Assembly: GCA_041745765.1 (NCBI GenBank)
Contig: JBGTIH010000097.1
Coordinates: 1 to 64,000, forward strand
DNA from: JAHCHG01 sp041745765
GTDB lineage: Bacteria; Acidobacteriota; Blastocatellia; Pyrinomonadales; Pyrinomonadaceae
Direction of reading: 5' to 3'
Length of the DNA stretch: 64,000 nt
The notes beneath the pieces are model-generated. The model was not told the origin of the DNA, did no database searches, and was given only the letters and a program-made list of their open reading frames with translations. A program made the translations under genes and the position numbers. Below are positions 1 to 9,891 of this stretch, piece by piece (the first letter of the stretch is position 1; the number at the start of each line of letters is the position of its first letter).

Positions 1-1515
1 ATCACGTCGCGGATGATCTCGGTCGCCGCTTTGCAGGACGTTTTGAAAGCGTTCAAGGCAAAAGAAGTTCCTTCGGATGCCGAATTAAAGGCGCGTTTTG
101 CCAAAGATTTGGAAATCCTGAAATCAAGACAGAATTCCAACGGTTATTTCGGTCTCTGGCGGCGCGACGGCGAACGCTATAAATACCCGTTCGTAACGGT
201 TCACGCCGCGCACGCGCTTATTTTAGCGAAACAAAAAGGTTATGACGTGCCGAACGATATGATCGAACGCGTCAAGCCGTATTTGAAAAATATCGAAAGT
301 CATCTCAACGATGAATGGTATCGAAATTCGCCAAAGGTGCGTTGGACGATTTCGGCTTACGCGCTTTACGTCCGAAACTTGATGGGCGACAACGATTCGG
401 CAAAAGCCAAGAAATTATTGGCGGAAGCAACCATCGAGAAAATGCCTTTTGAAGCTCTTGGCTGGATTATGACGGTTCTCGTTGACAGCAAAAATTCAAT
501 CGCGGAAGTCGAACAGATCAAGCGTTTTGTAATGAACCGCACGGCGGAAACCGCTGCAACCGCGCAGTTTAACACCGATTACGGCGACGGCGCGTGGCTG
601 ATTATGTATTCCAACCGCCGCGCCGACGGCGTTCTTCTCGAAGCGTTCTTGAAAGCCGAACCGAATAACGATCTGATTCCGAAACTCGTGCGCGGACTTC
701 TCGCGCATCGAACGAAAGGTCGCTGGGGCAATACGCAGGAAAACGTCTTTATTCTGCTGGCTCTGGACAAATATTTTCAGGCTTATGAAAAAGTTACGCC
801 CGATTTTGTCGCAAGAATCTGGCTCGGCTCGGCTTACGCGGGCGAACAAATTTTCAAAGGTCGTTCGGTTGATTCGAATCAACTGACGATTCCGATGAAC
901 TATTTGATCGAGCAAGGCGGCGCGTCGAATCTGATCTTCGATAAACAGGGCGCGGGACGGCTCTATTACCGAATCGGTATGAACTACGCGCCGAAAAATC
1001 TAAACTTGCAGCCCGCCGATTACGGTTTCACGGTTTTGCGAACTTATGAAGCAGTTGATAATGCGGACGACGTAAAACAGGTTGAAAATGGCAAATGGGT
1101 GTTCAAAGCCGGTTCAAGAGTTCGCGTTCGTTTAACAATGGTCGCACAGGCGCAGCGGTATCACGTCGCACTTGTTGATCCGCTTCCTGCAGGTTTGGAA
1201 ATTTTAAATCCGGGACTTGCTGTAACTGAAGATATTCCGAAAGATACGGGAAATACTTCGGTCATCGAATACGGCTCTCAGAGTTTCGGACGCGGTTCGT
1301 ATTACTGGCGGCAATACTGGTTTGAACACCAAAATTTCCGCGACGAACGCGCCGAAGCCTTCAGCGCACTCGTCTGGGGCGGAGTTTACAACTACACATA
1401 CGTAACCCGCGCCACAACACCCGGCGAATTCGTCGTTCCGCCCGCTAAAGCCGAAGAAATGTATCATCCCGAAACCTTCGGCAGATCGGGAACGGATTTT
1501 GTCAGAGTTGAATAG
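1..1515 (+). CDS. Bacterial alpha-2-macroglobulin, C-terminal part (truncated by window start)
   Basis: The frame is open from base 1 through the first visible Met at 13, so this is the 3' end of a longer gene. About 505 residues are visible. The first 250 form an alpha-helical, complement-like toroid region (GYFGLWRRDG, WTISAYALYVR, GRWGNTQENVFILLAL). The end is a beta-rich receptor-binding/MG10-like region (LYYRIGMNYAP, VALVDPLPAGLEILNP, YYWRQYWFEHQNFRDERAEA). This matches the C-terminal part of large bacterial alpha-2-macroglobulins, which act in the periplasm as broad protease traps. The thioester region and signal peptide would lie upstream, outside the window. The family call is from memory of these motifs. 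Confidence 0.8.
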   Translation: MTSRMISVAALQDVLKAFKAKEVPSDAELKARFAKDLEILKSRQNSNGYFGLWRRDGERYKYPFVTVHAAHALILAKQKGYDVPNDMIERVKPYLKNIESHLNDEWYRNSPKVRWTISAYALYVRNLMGDNDSAKAKKLLAEATIEKMPFEALGWIMTVLVDSKNSIAEVEQIKRFVMNRTAETAATAQFNTDYGDGAWLIMYSNRRADGVLLEAFLKAEPNNDLIPKLVRGLLAHRTKGRWGNTQENVFILLALDKYFQAYEKVTPDFVARIWLGSAYAGEQIFKGRSVDSNQLTIPMNYLIEQGGASNLIFDKQGAGRLYYRIGMNYAPKNLNLQPADYGFTVLRTYEAVDNADDVKQVENGKWVFKAGSRVRVRLTMVAQAQRYHVALVDPLPAGLEILNPGLAVTEDIPKDTGNTSVIEYGSQSFGRGSYYWRQYWFEHQNFRDERAEAFSALVWGGVYNYTYVTRATTPGEFVVPPAKAEEMYHPETFGRSGTDFVRVE

Positions 1516-1966
1516 AAAGCAAGTTGAGAGCAGAGAATTTAGAGAAATCTAATCGCCTCTGCTCTCTCTCCTTGAACAAGTTTTAAATGTAAATTGCGCC
1601 AGTCTGGACATCTATTTTTAATGCGGCAGAAATTTATTCTTTTATTTCGTGTTTTGACGAATCAGGAAAAAAATAAGAAAATTTAGGCGTTTGCTCAAAA
1701 AAGAGAAATTTACACGCTTAAAATTAAAAATTTAAAAAAGAAAACAAAATAAAATATTTTAATGGGCAACATGCTGCCCATTAAAATATCGGAGATTTTT
1801 ATTTCTTTTGACAACTAAGCAGGTAAGCGAGTGTTTTAAGATAGGGATTCTTACCGGCAAATAGTAAAATGCGGATTAGAGATGTCAGCTGTCGGATAAA
1901 ATATTTTCTAACATCTGACATTCTTCTTTTGTAAATTCTAATATATATCTGCAAGCATCCTGATTT
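1516..1966. other. Intergenic region of about 450 bp
   Basis: No convincing gene is seen. It is very A+T-rich and contains the perfect hairpin at 1754-1789. The last 170 bases hold the presumed promoter and leader of uppP. No tRNA-like fold was recognised. Confidence 0.6.
1754..1789. terminator. Perfect 15-bp hairpin, probable terminator
   Basis: Arms 1754-1768 and 1775-1789 are exact reverse complements around a 6-base loop (ACATGC). The core GGGCA/TGCCC is followed on the plus strand by a T-rich stretch a few bases later, and the minus strand is also T-rich beyond the hairpin. It lies about 240 bases after the macroglobulin stop, which is far for that gene's own terminator, so a small untranslated transcript ending here is possible. 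Confidence 0.45.
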
Positions 1967-2857
1967 ATGAATCTATTACAAGCAATTATTCTTGGCATCG
2001 TTCAGGGTTTAACCGAATTTATTCCTATTAGTTCAACAGCACATCTCGTTTTTGCCAGCCGTTATACGAATGTTTTCAACGGCGATCCGCAGCAGATTAC
2101 GGCGACAATGGCGGTAATTCAACTCGGAACTCTGGCGGCGGTATTCGTCTATTTTGCATCCGATATTTTAAATATCATTGCCGCTTTTGCCCGCGATCAT
2201 TGGGCTTTATTGACCAATAAACGCGGGCTTACTTTTTCCGGTACGCAGGGCAGTCGCCCGATGTGGCTTTCGGAAGAATCGTGGCTCGGCTGGCTGATTA
2301 TCATCGGTTCGATTCCGGTCGCGGTGATCGGTTTGTTATTTAAAGACGAAATCGAAGGCGCATTCACCAAAAATCTCTGGGTGATTGCGATTATGCTGAT
2401 CGCCGTCGCTTTGCTTTTGTTGTTAGCGGAATTAGTCGGAAGTCAGCGTAAGGAAATGAAGGATTTAGGACTTTTGGACGCGATCATTGTCGGCTTTACG
2501 CAGGCTTTGGCGTTGATTCCGGGCGCGAGCCGTTCCGGTTCGACCATTATGGGCGGACTTTTCGCCGGTCTGAAACGCGAAACGGCTGCCAGATTTTCAT
2601 TTCTCTTAATGATTCCGGCAATTACGGCAAGCGGTCTTCTTCAGCTTTATAAAGCGTGGGAAATTCTGCCAGACGACAGCTTTCTGCCGCTTTTCGTCGG
2701 CACAATCGTTGCCGGAATCGTCGGTTATCTCTCGATCTGGTTACTGCTCGCTTTTCTCAAAAAACATTCGACCGCGATTTTTATTATCTACCGCATCGCG
2801 CTTGGTGTTATAATTTTGATATTACTCTGGCAAGGGATTTTGAGTCCGCAAGTATAA
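1967..2857 (+). CDS. uppP: Undecaprenyl-diphosphatase UppP/BacA
   Basis: This integral membrane enzyme dephosphorylates undecaprenyl pyrophosphate to recycle the lipid carrier for peptidoglycan and O-antigen. The family motifs are clear: GLTEFIPISSTAHL at residues 15-28, containing the catalytic Glu, and PGASRSGSTI near residue 185 with the essential Arg. The 296-residue length and about eight hydrophobic segments fit the family. An insertion near residues 85-100 (TFSGTQGSRPMW) precedes a membrane helix. The ATG at 1967 gives the expected MNLLQAIILGIVQG start. It is monocistronic, with 122 bases before recJ. Confidence 0.95.
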   Translation: MNLLQAIILGIVQGLTEFIPISSTAHLVFASRYTNVFNGDPQQITATMAVIQLGTLAAVFVYFASDILNIIAAFARDHWALLTNKRGLTFSGTQGSRPMWLSEESWLGWLIIIGSIPVAVIGLLFKDEIEGAFTKNLWVIAIMLIAVALLLLLAELVGSQRKEMKDLGLLDAIIVGFTQALALIPGASRSGSTIMGGLFAGLKRETAARFSFLLMIPAITASGLLQLYKAWEILPDDSFLPLFVGTIVAGIVGYLSIWLLLAFLKKHSTAIFIIYRIALGVIILILLWQGILSPQV

Positions 2858-2979
2858 ATTTAAAGTTAAGTTAAGAGCGAACGATGGGGAGCGGAGTGAA
2901 AGAACAATTAAGTGTAAATTACAATAAAGTTACTCACACTTTATAATGGTTAAGTTTATTCTAATCCAAAACTCATTTT

Positions 2980-4674
2980 ATGAACCGCTGGACAATCCAA
3001 AAACATAATTTCGATGAAGTCAGACAATTGGCAAACGCTTTAAAAGTAAAGCCGATCGTTGCTGCGCTTTTGATTTCACGCGGATTTGAAACGGAAGAAA
3101 AAGCGACAGAATTCTTAAATCCGAATTATGAAAATCTGCACGATCCGTATCTCTTAAAGGGGATGAAAGAGGCGGTCGCGCGGATTTTGAAGGCGATTGA
3201 GCAAAAGGAAAAAATCCTGATCTGGGGCGATTACGATGTTGACGGCACGACCGGAACCGTCGTTTTGCGGAAAGGCTTGGAAATTATGGGCGCGGAAACG
3301 GGTTTTCACGTTCCGCATCGTTTTACAGAAGGTTACGGTTTGAATATTCCCGCGCTTGAAAAAGCCAAGGAAAATGGTTTTTCGCTCGTTATTACGGTTG
3401 ATTGCGGAATTCGCAGCTTTGAGCCTTTGATTTGGGCAAAGGAAAACGGTCTGGACGTAATCGTTACCGATCATCATTTATCGGATGAAATCAGAGGAAA
3501 TCCGCCGTCGGTCGCAGTTGTTAATCCGAATCAAACCGATTGCGAATACCCTGACAAAAACCTTGCCGGAGTCGGTGTGGCGTTTAAATTGATTCACGCG
3601 CTTTTGAAGGAAAAAGGCAGAGAAAAACTGGCGAAAGGTTTTTTGAAAGTCGTCGCTATTGGAACGATTGCCGATGTGATGAAACTGACGGGCGAAAACC
3701 GCACGATTGTCAAAATCGGTTTGGAAGATTTGCCGAAAGCGCATAATTTCGGGCTGAAAGCCCTGATGGAAGTCGCCGACTGCAACAGCGAGATGACGAG
3801 TTACGACATCGGTTTTCGCATCGCGCCGCGCATCAATGCCGCCGGACGAATGGACGCGGCGCGGCACGTCGTCGAATTATTGGAAGCCGATACATTTGAA
3901 ACCGCTCGAAGCTTGGCGGAAATGCTTGACAGCCGCAACCGCGAACGGCAGAAAGTTCAGCAGGAAATTACCAAACTCGCTTTTTTTGAAACCGAGGGAA
4001 TTACGGAAAAAAACTTTATCGTCGTTGCGGGCGAAGGTTGGCACAAGGGTGTAATCGGCTTGGCGGCTTCACGCATTGCCGAAAAACTTTATCGCCCGAC
4101 AATCGTTATTACGCTTGAAAACGGCATCGGACACGGAAGTGCGCGGAGCATTTCAAATTATCATTTGTTAAACAGTCTTGATTCCTGCGCCGAACTTTTC
4201 GAGCAATACGGCGGACACGCCGCCGCCGCCGGAATGAAGATAAAAGCTGAAAATATCGAGAAATTGCAGGAAAAATTAGACCAACACGCTTCCGAAAATC
4301 TTTCGCCGGAAGATTTGATTCCCGAAATCAAAATCGACGCGCTCATCACTTCAAAAACTTTGAATCTCGAACTGGTCGAAGATTTAAAAAAACTCGAACC
4401 CTTCGGAATGGGAAATCCGAAACCCGTTTTTACGACGAAAAATCTGGTTTTGTCCGATGAACCTTTTGTAATGAAGGAAAAACATCTGCGTCTGAAACTC
4501 CGCGATGAAAACGGAAAACTGCTTGAGGCGGTCTGGTGGGACGGCGTTGACAAATCACGGGAGCAAACTCTCAAACCGCATTCCCGCATCGAATTGGCTT
4601 ACACCCCGGAAGCAAATACCTGGAATGGAAACACGCGATTGCAATTAGTTGTAAAAGATTTGAAAATAGATTAG
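2980..4674 (+). CDS. recJ: Single-stranded-DNA-specific exonuclease RecJ
   Basis: A 5'-3' single-strand exonuclease of recombination and mismatch repair, cytoplasmic, of the DHH phosphoesterase family. Motifs in order: DYDVDGTTG near residue 84, VDCGI near 140, TDHH near 160, the central part AAGRMD near 290, and the DHHA1 motif GHGSARS and GGHAAAAG near residues 385-415. The last 100 residues form an OB-like domain (LRLKLRDENGK, NTRLQLVVKD). The length of 564 residues is usual. The start MNRWTIQK is typical of this branch. It is followed at 34 bases by a Uma2 gene. Confidence 0.95.
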   Translation: MNRWTIQKHNFDEVRQLANALKVKPIVAALLISRGFETEEKATEFLNPNYENLHDPYLLKGMKEAVARILKAIEQKEKILIWGDYDVDGTTGTVVLRKGLEIMGAETGFHVPHRFTEGYGLNIPALEKAKENGFSLVITVDCGIRSFEPLIWAKENGLDVIVTDHHLSDEIRGNPPSVAVVNPNQTDCEYPDKNLAGVGVAFKLIHALLKEKGREKLAKGFLKVVAIGTIADVMKLTGENRTIVKIGLEDLPKAHNFGLKALMEVADCNSEMTSYDIGFRIAPRINAAGRMDAARHVVELLEADTFETARSLAEMLDSRNRERQKVQQEITKLAFFETEGITEKNFIVVAGEGWHKGVIGLAASRIAEKLYRPTIVITLENGIGHGSARSISNYHLLNSLDSCAELFEQYGGHAAAAGMKIKAENIEKLQEKLDQHASENLSPEDLIPEIKIDALITSKTLNLELVEDLKKLEPFGMGNPKPVFTTKNLVLSDEPFVMKEKHLRLKLRDENGKLLEAVWWDGVDKSREQTLKPHSRIELAYTPEANTWNGNTRLQLVVKDLKID

Positions 4675-4708
4675 CTGATTTTTTGATTTACCACTTGGAG
4701 AAAAAACG

Positions 4709-5185
4709 ATGAATTTAGCCGTAAAATGGAGGGAATTAATTGATAATCCGTTTTTTCGCGACATTCCGTATAAAGTCGAACTAAATAAATACGGGCAAAT
4801 TTTGATGAGTCCGGCATCTAATCGCCACGGGATTCTGCGAAATAGAACCGCGCGTGAAATTGAATTATTCAAAAAAAGCGGTGAGATTATTATCGAATGT
4901 TCGATTTTAACGAGCGAAGGCGTAAAAGTTGCCGATGTTGCCTGGGCTTCCGATGAATTTATGGCGGAATTCGGCGAAACCACGCCGTATCCGAAAGCAC
5001 CGGAAATATGTGTTGAAGTAAAATCTCCGGCAAATTCCAAAGCGGAAATGGAAGAAAAAATCCGGCTTTATCTGGAAAAAGGCGCGTTGGAAGTCTGGAT
5101 CGTAGATTTAAGCGGAAAGGTGAGTTTTTATTCGCACACGGGAAAAATCAAAAAGTCGAATCAGGTAGAAAATTTCAAATTATAA
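4709..5185 (+). CDS. Uma2 family PD-(D/E)XK nuclease-like protein (DUF820)
   Basis: A 158-residue protein of the Uma2/DUF820 family, predicted restriction-endonuclease fold. Visible landmarks are VADVAWASDEF (the Asp of the active site), then PEICVEVKSPANSKAEM with the E-x-K pair, then the helix KIRLYLEKGALEVWIVD. Family members are found in large paralogous sets in Cyanobacteria and Acidobacteria and their role is not settled; this window carries a second at 30007. Its stop overlaps the start of the LptC-like gene by one base (TAATG), so the two are translationally coupled. It is shorter than most members because the N-terminal half is compact. Confidence 0.85.
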   Translation: MNLAVKWRELIDNPFFRDIPYKVELNKYGQILMSPASNRHGILRNRTAREIELFKKSGEIIIECSILTSEGVKVADVAWASDEFMAEFGETTPYPKAPEICVEVKSPANSKAEMEEKIRLYLEKGALEVWIVDLSGKVSFYSHTGKIKKSNQVENFKL

Positions 5186-7932
5186 TGTCCGAAAATCAAC
5201 CGAAAAAAAATATCAAAAATTTCGAATTTCGCGCCTGTCTGCCGCAAATCATTCGTTTTGCGGCGATTGGCGGTCTGGCAGTCGTTTTGCTGGCTATCGG
5301 AATCGGTTTTTATTTGAATTACGGCAAAGAAGATTTTCGGATGCGTGGTTTGAAAGATTTGCAGCTTTCCAAAGATGTGATAGCTGAGATCAGCGGGTAC
5401 GAACGCCGCGAAAATGATGGCGATAAACTCAATTATTACATCAAAGCCGATAAAGTCAGGACTTTTACAGACAATCATCAGGAACTCGAAAATATTTTCT
5501 TGCAGGTTTTTGATTCAGCGAGCGAAACATCTGACCAAATTACGGCAAACAAAGCGATTTATGTTCCCGATAAAGAAAATCCGAAAATGTTCAAAGTATT
5601 TTTTTCAGGAAAAGTTAATATTAACTCCCGCGACGGACTGCAAGTAAAAACCGACCAGTTAACTTACAAAAAAGAAACCGAGATTGCCGATGCGGAAGAA
5701 TATATCGAATTTACGCGCGAAAATGTTTCGGGAAATTCCATCGGCGCGATTGTCAACACCAAAGATAAAACGCTCGAATTGCTGAAAAATGTTGAGATTA
5801 CGGCGCACGGCGAAGAAGGCGGCGAACTCAAAAAAATCGAAACGGCTAAAATCACTGCCGGTAGAGCGTTTTTTAATCAAACGGCGGAAAAGATTGAATT
5901 TAATGAAAATGTCAAAATCAACGTAACGCCGGATTTAACTTCCGATCCGATGTCGCAACCGACCGATATTCAGGCAAATCAAGCGATTGCTTTATTTAAG
6001 GATAAGGAACTAAACCAAATTGACCTCAAAGGAAATGTTTTCGTTTATCAAAAATCGACTGCAAAAAATCCGAAATGGACGAAAACAAGAGCAAATAGCG
6101 CAACGGCAAAACTGAAAAAAGAATTAAAGCAACTAGAATTATTTGAAAATGTTGATATTGAAACGACTGCAAACAGCCAAAAACCGACAAAAATCAAGAC
6201 GAATTACGCGCTTTATGAAAAAGACGCAGACCGTTTTGAACTCAAAAACGGCGTTGAAATTTTAACTTCGGAAGATAATAAAGACACGACTATTCGTGCA
6301 AACAACGCGATTTATGAGCAAAAGGGCGGAAAAATTTTCTTAAACGGCAACGCCGAAATCATCCAGCCCGCAGATTATATCAAAGGCGACAATATGATCG
6401 CCTATCTGACTGCGAAAAAACAGGTAAAAAGCGCGAATGTCAAAGGAAACGCATTTCTGCGTCAGACAAATGCGGAACGCACGACGGAAATTTCGGCAGC
6501 CGAATTGAACGCGATTTTCGGCGACGATCAAAAAATGGAATCGGCAAATACTCTGGGGCAAAGCACGGCGGTTTTGCTGCCCGTTAAAGCCGAAAATTAC
6601 ACAAAAGTCTCGCTTTCCGCGCCGAAAGCTATCAGATTGAATTTCAAAACAGGCTTGCTCAATGAAATGCAAACCGAAGGTCGTACGACAATTTCGCTCG
6701 ATTCGCCGAACAATAACGCAACCGCTTCCAATAAAAAACTTACCGCCGATTCGGTTAAAACCGTCTGGAACGCCGGCGGCAGAGATCTGGCGAAAGCCGA
6801 AGCGGTCGGGAATGCCGAGCTTTTTATCGAACCTTTACGCAATGCGCCGGAAAATTATAAAACGACCGTTTACGCGCCGCGTTTCGATTGCGATTTTTTT
6901 GCCGGAAATAATGCGCGAAACTGCTCGGCGGCGACCAATGTCAAAACCGTGCGCGTTCCGACCGTCGCGCGGCAGAATCGCGGTACTCAAACCCTGACGG
7001 CAAATCGGATGAACGTCGCTTTTAGTGAGCAAACAAAAGATTTGGACAGATTCGAAGCCGCCGGAGACGCGAAATTCAACGAACTCGCCCGCAACGGAAT
7101 CGCCGAACAGATCACATTTACGCAAGCGGACGAAATCGTCCGGCTGCGCGGCGGCGAGCCGACCGTCTGGGACGCGCAAGCAAGAGCAAAAGGCGGCGAA
7201 ATTGATTGGGATACGAAAAATAATAAATCCTTTTTTCGCAATAAAGTCAGCACGACATATTACAGCCAGAAACAAACCGGCGGCGCAACTCCTTTTGCGG
7301 CAACGAATTCGCCCGTTTTTATTACGGCAAACGAAGCGAATCTCGATCACGCGGCGGAAACCGCCGTTTATGCGGGAAACGCGCGGGCGTGGCAGGATAA
7401 TAATTACGTACGCGCCGACCGCCTTGTCTTAAATCAAAAAGAAGGCAGACTTTTCGGCGAAGGTTCGGTGCAGAGTCTGCTCTACGACGCGAAACGCAAG
7501 GAAAACGGCAGAGAAATCAATGTTCCGGTTTATGCTTCGTCCGACAAATTGTTTTATACGCAAAAAGATAATTTTTTGAGATATGAAGGAAATGTTGACA
7601 TACGCCAGCAAACCGACCGCATCACGGCGGGCGTTGCCAATATTTATCTGAATCAAAAAAATGAAGTTTCTCAGACAATCGCCGAAAATAATGTCATAAT
7701 AACCCAACCGAACCGCAAGGCTTCGGGCGAATATGCCAGATATGACGCTTCCGATGAATCGGTGATTTTGCGCGGAAATCCGGCAAGAGTTGACGACCGC
7801 GAAAGCGGTTCGTCGCAAGCGGCGCAAATGACCGTTTTTATGCGCGAAAACCGCGTGATCGCCGAAAGCAAAACGACGGAAAACAATTCGGGCAGAATCC
7901 GTTCGGTTTATAAAGTCAAAAACGAGGAATAA
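5185..7932 (+). CDS. LptC-like protein with multiple OstA/LptA repeats
   Basis: A 915-residue envelope protein. Residues 30-50 form one membrane anchor (GGLAVVLLAIGIGFYL). The next about 150 residues resemble LptC (KADKVRTFTDNHQELENI, AIYVPDKENPKMFKVFFSG). The rest is a long series of beta-jellyroll units of the OstA/LptA type, each with patterns such as I-x-A-N-x-A-I-Y followed by L-x-G-N-V, near residues 260, 335, 380, 440, 620, 710 and 820. It probably forms an extended periplasmic bridge for lipopolysaccharide transport. A single protein spanning LptC- and LptA-type domains is unusual; classical LptC is about 190 residues. It is translated directly after the Uma2 gene and is followed at one base by the gene at 7934. 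Confidence 0.75.
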   Translation: MSENQPKKNIKNFEFRACLPQIIRFAAIGGLAVVLLAIGIGFYLNYGKEDFRMRGLKDLQLSKDVIAEISGYERRENDGDKLNYYIKADKVRTFTDNHQELENIFLQVFDSASETSDQITANKAIYVPDKENPKMFKVFFSGKVNINSRDGLQVKTDQLTYKKETEIADAEEYIEFTRENVSGNSIGAIVNTKDKTLELLKNVEITAHGEEGGELKKIETAKITAGRAFFNQTAEKIEFNENVKINVTPDLTSDPMSQPTDIQANQAIALFKDKELNQIDLKGNVFVYQKSTAKNPKWTKTRANSATAKLKKELKQLELFENVDIETTANSQKPTKIKTNYALYEKDADRFELKNGVEILTSEDNKDTTIRANNAIYEQKGGKIFLNGNAEIIQPADYIKGDNMIAYLTAKKQVKSANVKGNAFLRQTNAERTTEISAAELNAIFGDDQKMESANTLGQSTAVLLPVKAENYTKVSLSAPKAIRLNFKTGLLNEMQTEGRTTISLDSPNNNATASNKKLTADSVKTVWNAGGRDLAKAEAVGNAELFIEPLRNAPENYKTTVYAPRFDCDFFAGNNARNCSAATNVKTVRVPTVARQNRGTQTLTANRMNVAFSEQTKDLDRFEAAGDAKFNELARNGIAEQITFTQADEIVRLRGGEPTVWDAQARAKGGEIDWDTKNNKSFFRNKVSTTYYSQKQTGGATPFAATNSPVFITANEANLDHAAETAVYAGNARAWQDNNYVRADRLVLNQKEGRLFGEGSVQSLLYDAKRKENGREINVPVYASSDKLFYTQKDNFLRYEGNVDIRQQTDRITAGVANIYLNQKNEVSQTIAENNVIITQPNRKASGEYARYDASDESVILRGNPARVDDRESGSSQAAQMTVFMRENRVIAESKTTENNSGRIRSVYKVKNEE

Positions 7933-7933
7933 A

Positions 7934-9364
7934 ATGAAAATTCTGGCAGTTTTATTTTTAATAATCTATCCCTTTTTTATTGAAAATGTCTTTGCTTGTT
8001 CGTGCGATGCCAATCCGGCTGTATATGAGAGTTTCAATACAGCCGGAGCCGTATTTACCGGAAAAGTGATTTCTTCAAGAGATGTTGATATAAAAAGATT
8101 TTTCACCAATAAAAATGGCGAAAAAATAGAATATATAGATAAAGAAAGGATTTTTCGATTTCAAGTTTTTGAAGCGTTCAAGGGCATAAAGGGTAAAGAA
8201 GTTGATATAAATGCCGGTGAAACGGACAACAGTTGTTACAGCGGCTTTTCCATAAACGAAGAATATCTCATTTACGCTCAAGGCAAAGACGAAACTTCAC
8301 TTTCACACGGCTTTTGCTCAACCAGCAAAAATCTGGAAGATGCTCAAGGTCAGATACATTTTATTCGTGAAATGTTAAATGGAAAACCAGAACCGCAGGT
8401 TTACGGTTCTGTTGTGAGAAGCGATACCTTTCCAAATTCTAATAAACGCAGAATAACCGAAATGCAGGGAATTAAAATTCTGCTTGAAAACAGCGAAAGA
8501 AAGATAGAAACATTAACCGATAAAAAAGGTCTTTTTACTTTTAACAATATTCCCGAAGGAAAATATCAATTAAAACCCGATCTGCCCGCTCATTACCAAC
8601 CATACTATCTGCAATCAGGACAAGTGACCGTATTATCTGATGGTAAAATCGAATTTAACCTGGGACTTGGTTATGAATTGTCTGAAGGTGCGGCTTTTGC
8701 TGAATTTACTCTTGTTTGGAATAATAATGTCAACGTAAAAGTATTTGATTCGGAAGGTAAACTCGTCAAATTTGTTGCTGTCAGATTGTTACCGATTTCA
8801 CAGCCGTTAATGCCTATTTATAGTTCTTATTTCTCAGATAAACAAAATGAAAGAGGCTTTTCACATTCTGGAAAAACTCCGGGAAATTATTATCTAACGG
8901 CTGAAATTTATGCACCGTTTGAAAACTCCGATAAAATCAGAATTTTTTATCCTCAATCTGAAACGCCCGAAAAATCTACTCCGATTGCCATAAAAGAAAC
9001 AAGTGAGTTAGATTTTAATATAATTCTTCCGTCGAAATATGTAATCCGAGAAATTAAAGGACAAATCTTTTGGTCGGACGGACAACCGGTAGATCAGACG
9101 CACGTTGCATTGCGTAAATCGGAAACATACAAAGAAAACAATGAAAGCAATTTAATCGAAGATAAAGGCTATGACTTTACTTTTACTGACGATCAAGGGA
9201 ATTTTGTTTTACAGGGATTTGAAAATGCCGAATATTGGCTTCATACTTCAAGTTGGTGGAAAATAATGGATAGGACAGTTAAAGCAGAATCCAAACCAAT
9301 AAAGATAAAGGTCGGAAAATCAAATGAGCCTTTGAAAATAATACTCACAAAACCATCAAACTAA
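7934..9364 (+). CDS. Exported protein with netrin/TIMP-like N-terminus and carboxypeptidase-regulatory-like domains
   Basis: A 476-residue protein with a signal peptide ending near residue 21 (FFIENVFA, then CSCDANPA). Residues 22-150 look like a netrin/TIMP-type OB domain: Cys-x-Cys at the mature N-terminus, GAVFTGKVIS, NSCYSGFSINEEYLIYA and a later Cys in HGFCSTS. Two beta-sandwich units of the carboxypeptidase-regulatory type follow: GLFTFNNIPEGKYQLKP near residue 200 and GNFVLQGFENAEYWLHT near 425. No enzyme active site is visible. It starts one base after the LptC-like gene, so it may be co-transcribed, but a functional link to LPS export is not evident. Role unknown, probably surface or periplasmic binding. 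Confidence 0.65.
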   Translation: MKILAVLFLIIYPFFIENVFACSCDANPAVYESFNTAGAVFTGKVISSRDVDIKRFFTNKNGEKIEYIDKERIFRFQVFEAFKGIKGKEVDINAGETDNSCYSGFSINEEYLIYAQGKDETSLSHGFCSTSKNLEDAQGQIHFIREMLNGKPEPQVYGSVVRSDTFPNSNKRRITEMQGIKILLENSERKIETLTDKKGLFTFNNIPEGKYQLKPDLPAHYQPYYLQSGQVTVLSDGKIEFNLGLGYELSEGAAFAEFTLVWNNNVNVKVFDSEGKLVKFVAVRLLPISQPLMPIYSSYFSDKQNERGFSHSGKTPGNYYLTAEIYAPFENSDKIRIFYPQSETPEKSTPIAIKETSELDFNIILPSKYVIREIKGQIFWSDGQPVDQTHVALRKSETYKENNESNLIEDKGYDFTFTDDQGNFVLQGFENAEYWLHTSSWWKIMDRTVKAESKPIKIKVGKSNEPLKIILTKPSN

Positions 9365-9387
9365 ACGATTTAGTCTTAAAAATATTT

Positions 9388-9891
9388 ATGTTTTGCCCGA
9401 ATTGCGGAAAAGACAAGCAGAAAAAAGATACATATTGCCGGAAATGCGGCGAGTTTTTGCCGGATTTCGAGAAGATCAAAAATCGCGGTTTTGCGGCGAA
9501 AACTCCCGAAGAAAATATCAAAAATTCGCTGTTTTTCAGCCTTTTGAGTTCGATCATCAGCTTTGTAATGGCGATTTTGCTTATTATTACGCATCTCGGC
9601 AAAGATAATACGCACCCGATTATTTATCTTGCGTCGGCGTTTTTTATTGTGATCGGTGTCTGGCAGATCGTCAATGTTTCGACCGCTTTGAGTCTGAAAA
9701 AACAATTCAAAAAACGCCGGGAAAGTTCGCAAACAGAAGAAAATTTAACGTCTTCGGTACGTTCAGGGAAAACCGCCGAGCTTTTAAATGAAGCGGATTT
9801 TTCAAACATTGTTCCGGCAAGTGTTACGGAAAAAACAACTTTGAATCTAAAAGAAAAAGTTAAGGTAAAATCAACGCAGACCGAGCATTAA
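9388..9891 (+). CDS. Zinc-ribbon membrane protein
   Basis: A 167-residue protein that opens with a zinc ribbon (MFCPNCGKDKQKKDTYCRKC; two C-x2-C pairs). Two hydrophobic segments follow at about residues 50-70 (SLLSSIISFVMAILLIIT) and 80-100 (LASAFFIVIGVWQIVNVS). The tail is charged and probably cytoplasmic. Such zinc-ribbon plus two-helix proteins are common in Acidobacteria and have no assigned function. It converges with the minus-strand gene at 9871 and the 3' ends overlap by 21 bases. Confidence 0.6.
   Translation: MFCPNCGKDKQKKDTYCRKCGEFLPDFEKIKNRGFAAKTPEENIKNSLFFSLLSSIISFVMAILLIITHLGKDNTHPIIYLASAFFIVIGVWQIVNVSTALSLKKQFKKRRESSQTEENLTSSVRSGKTAELLNEADFSNIVPASVTEKTTLNLKEKVKVKSTQTEH

Noticed and set aside
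6835..7350. Opposite-strand frames within the LptC-like gene
   Set aside because: Long antisense frames are a by-product of the codon pattern of the plus-strand gene; no homology is visible.
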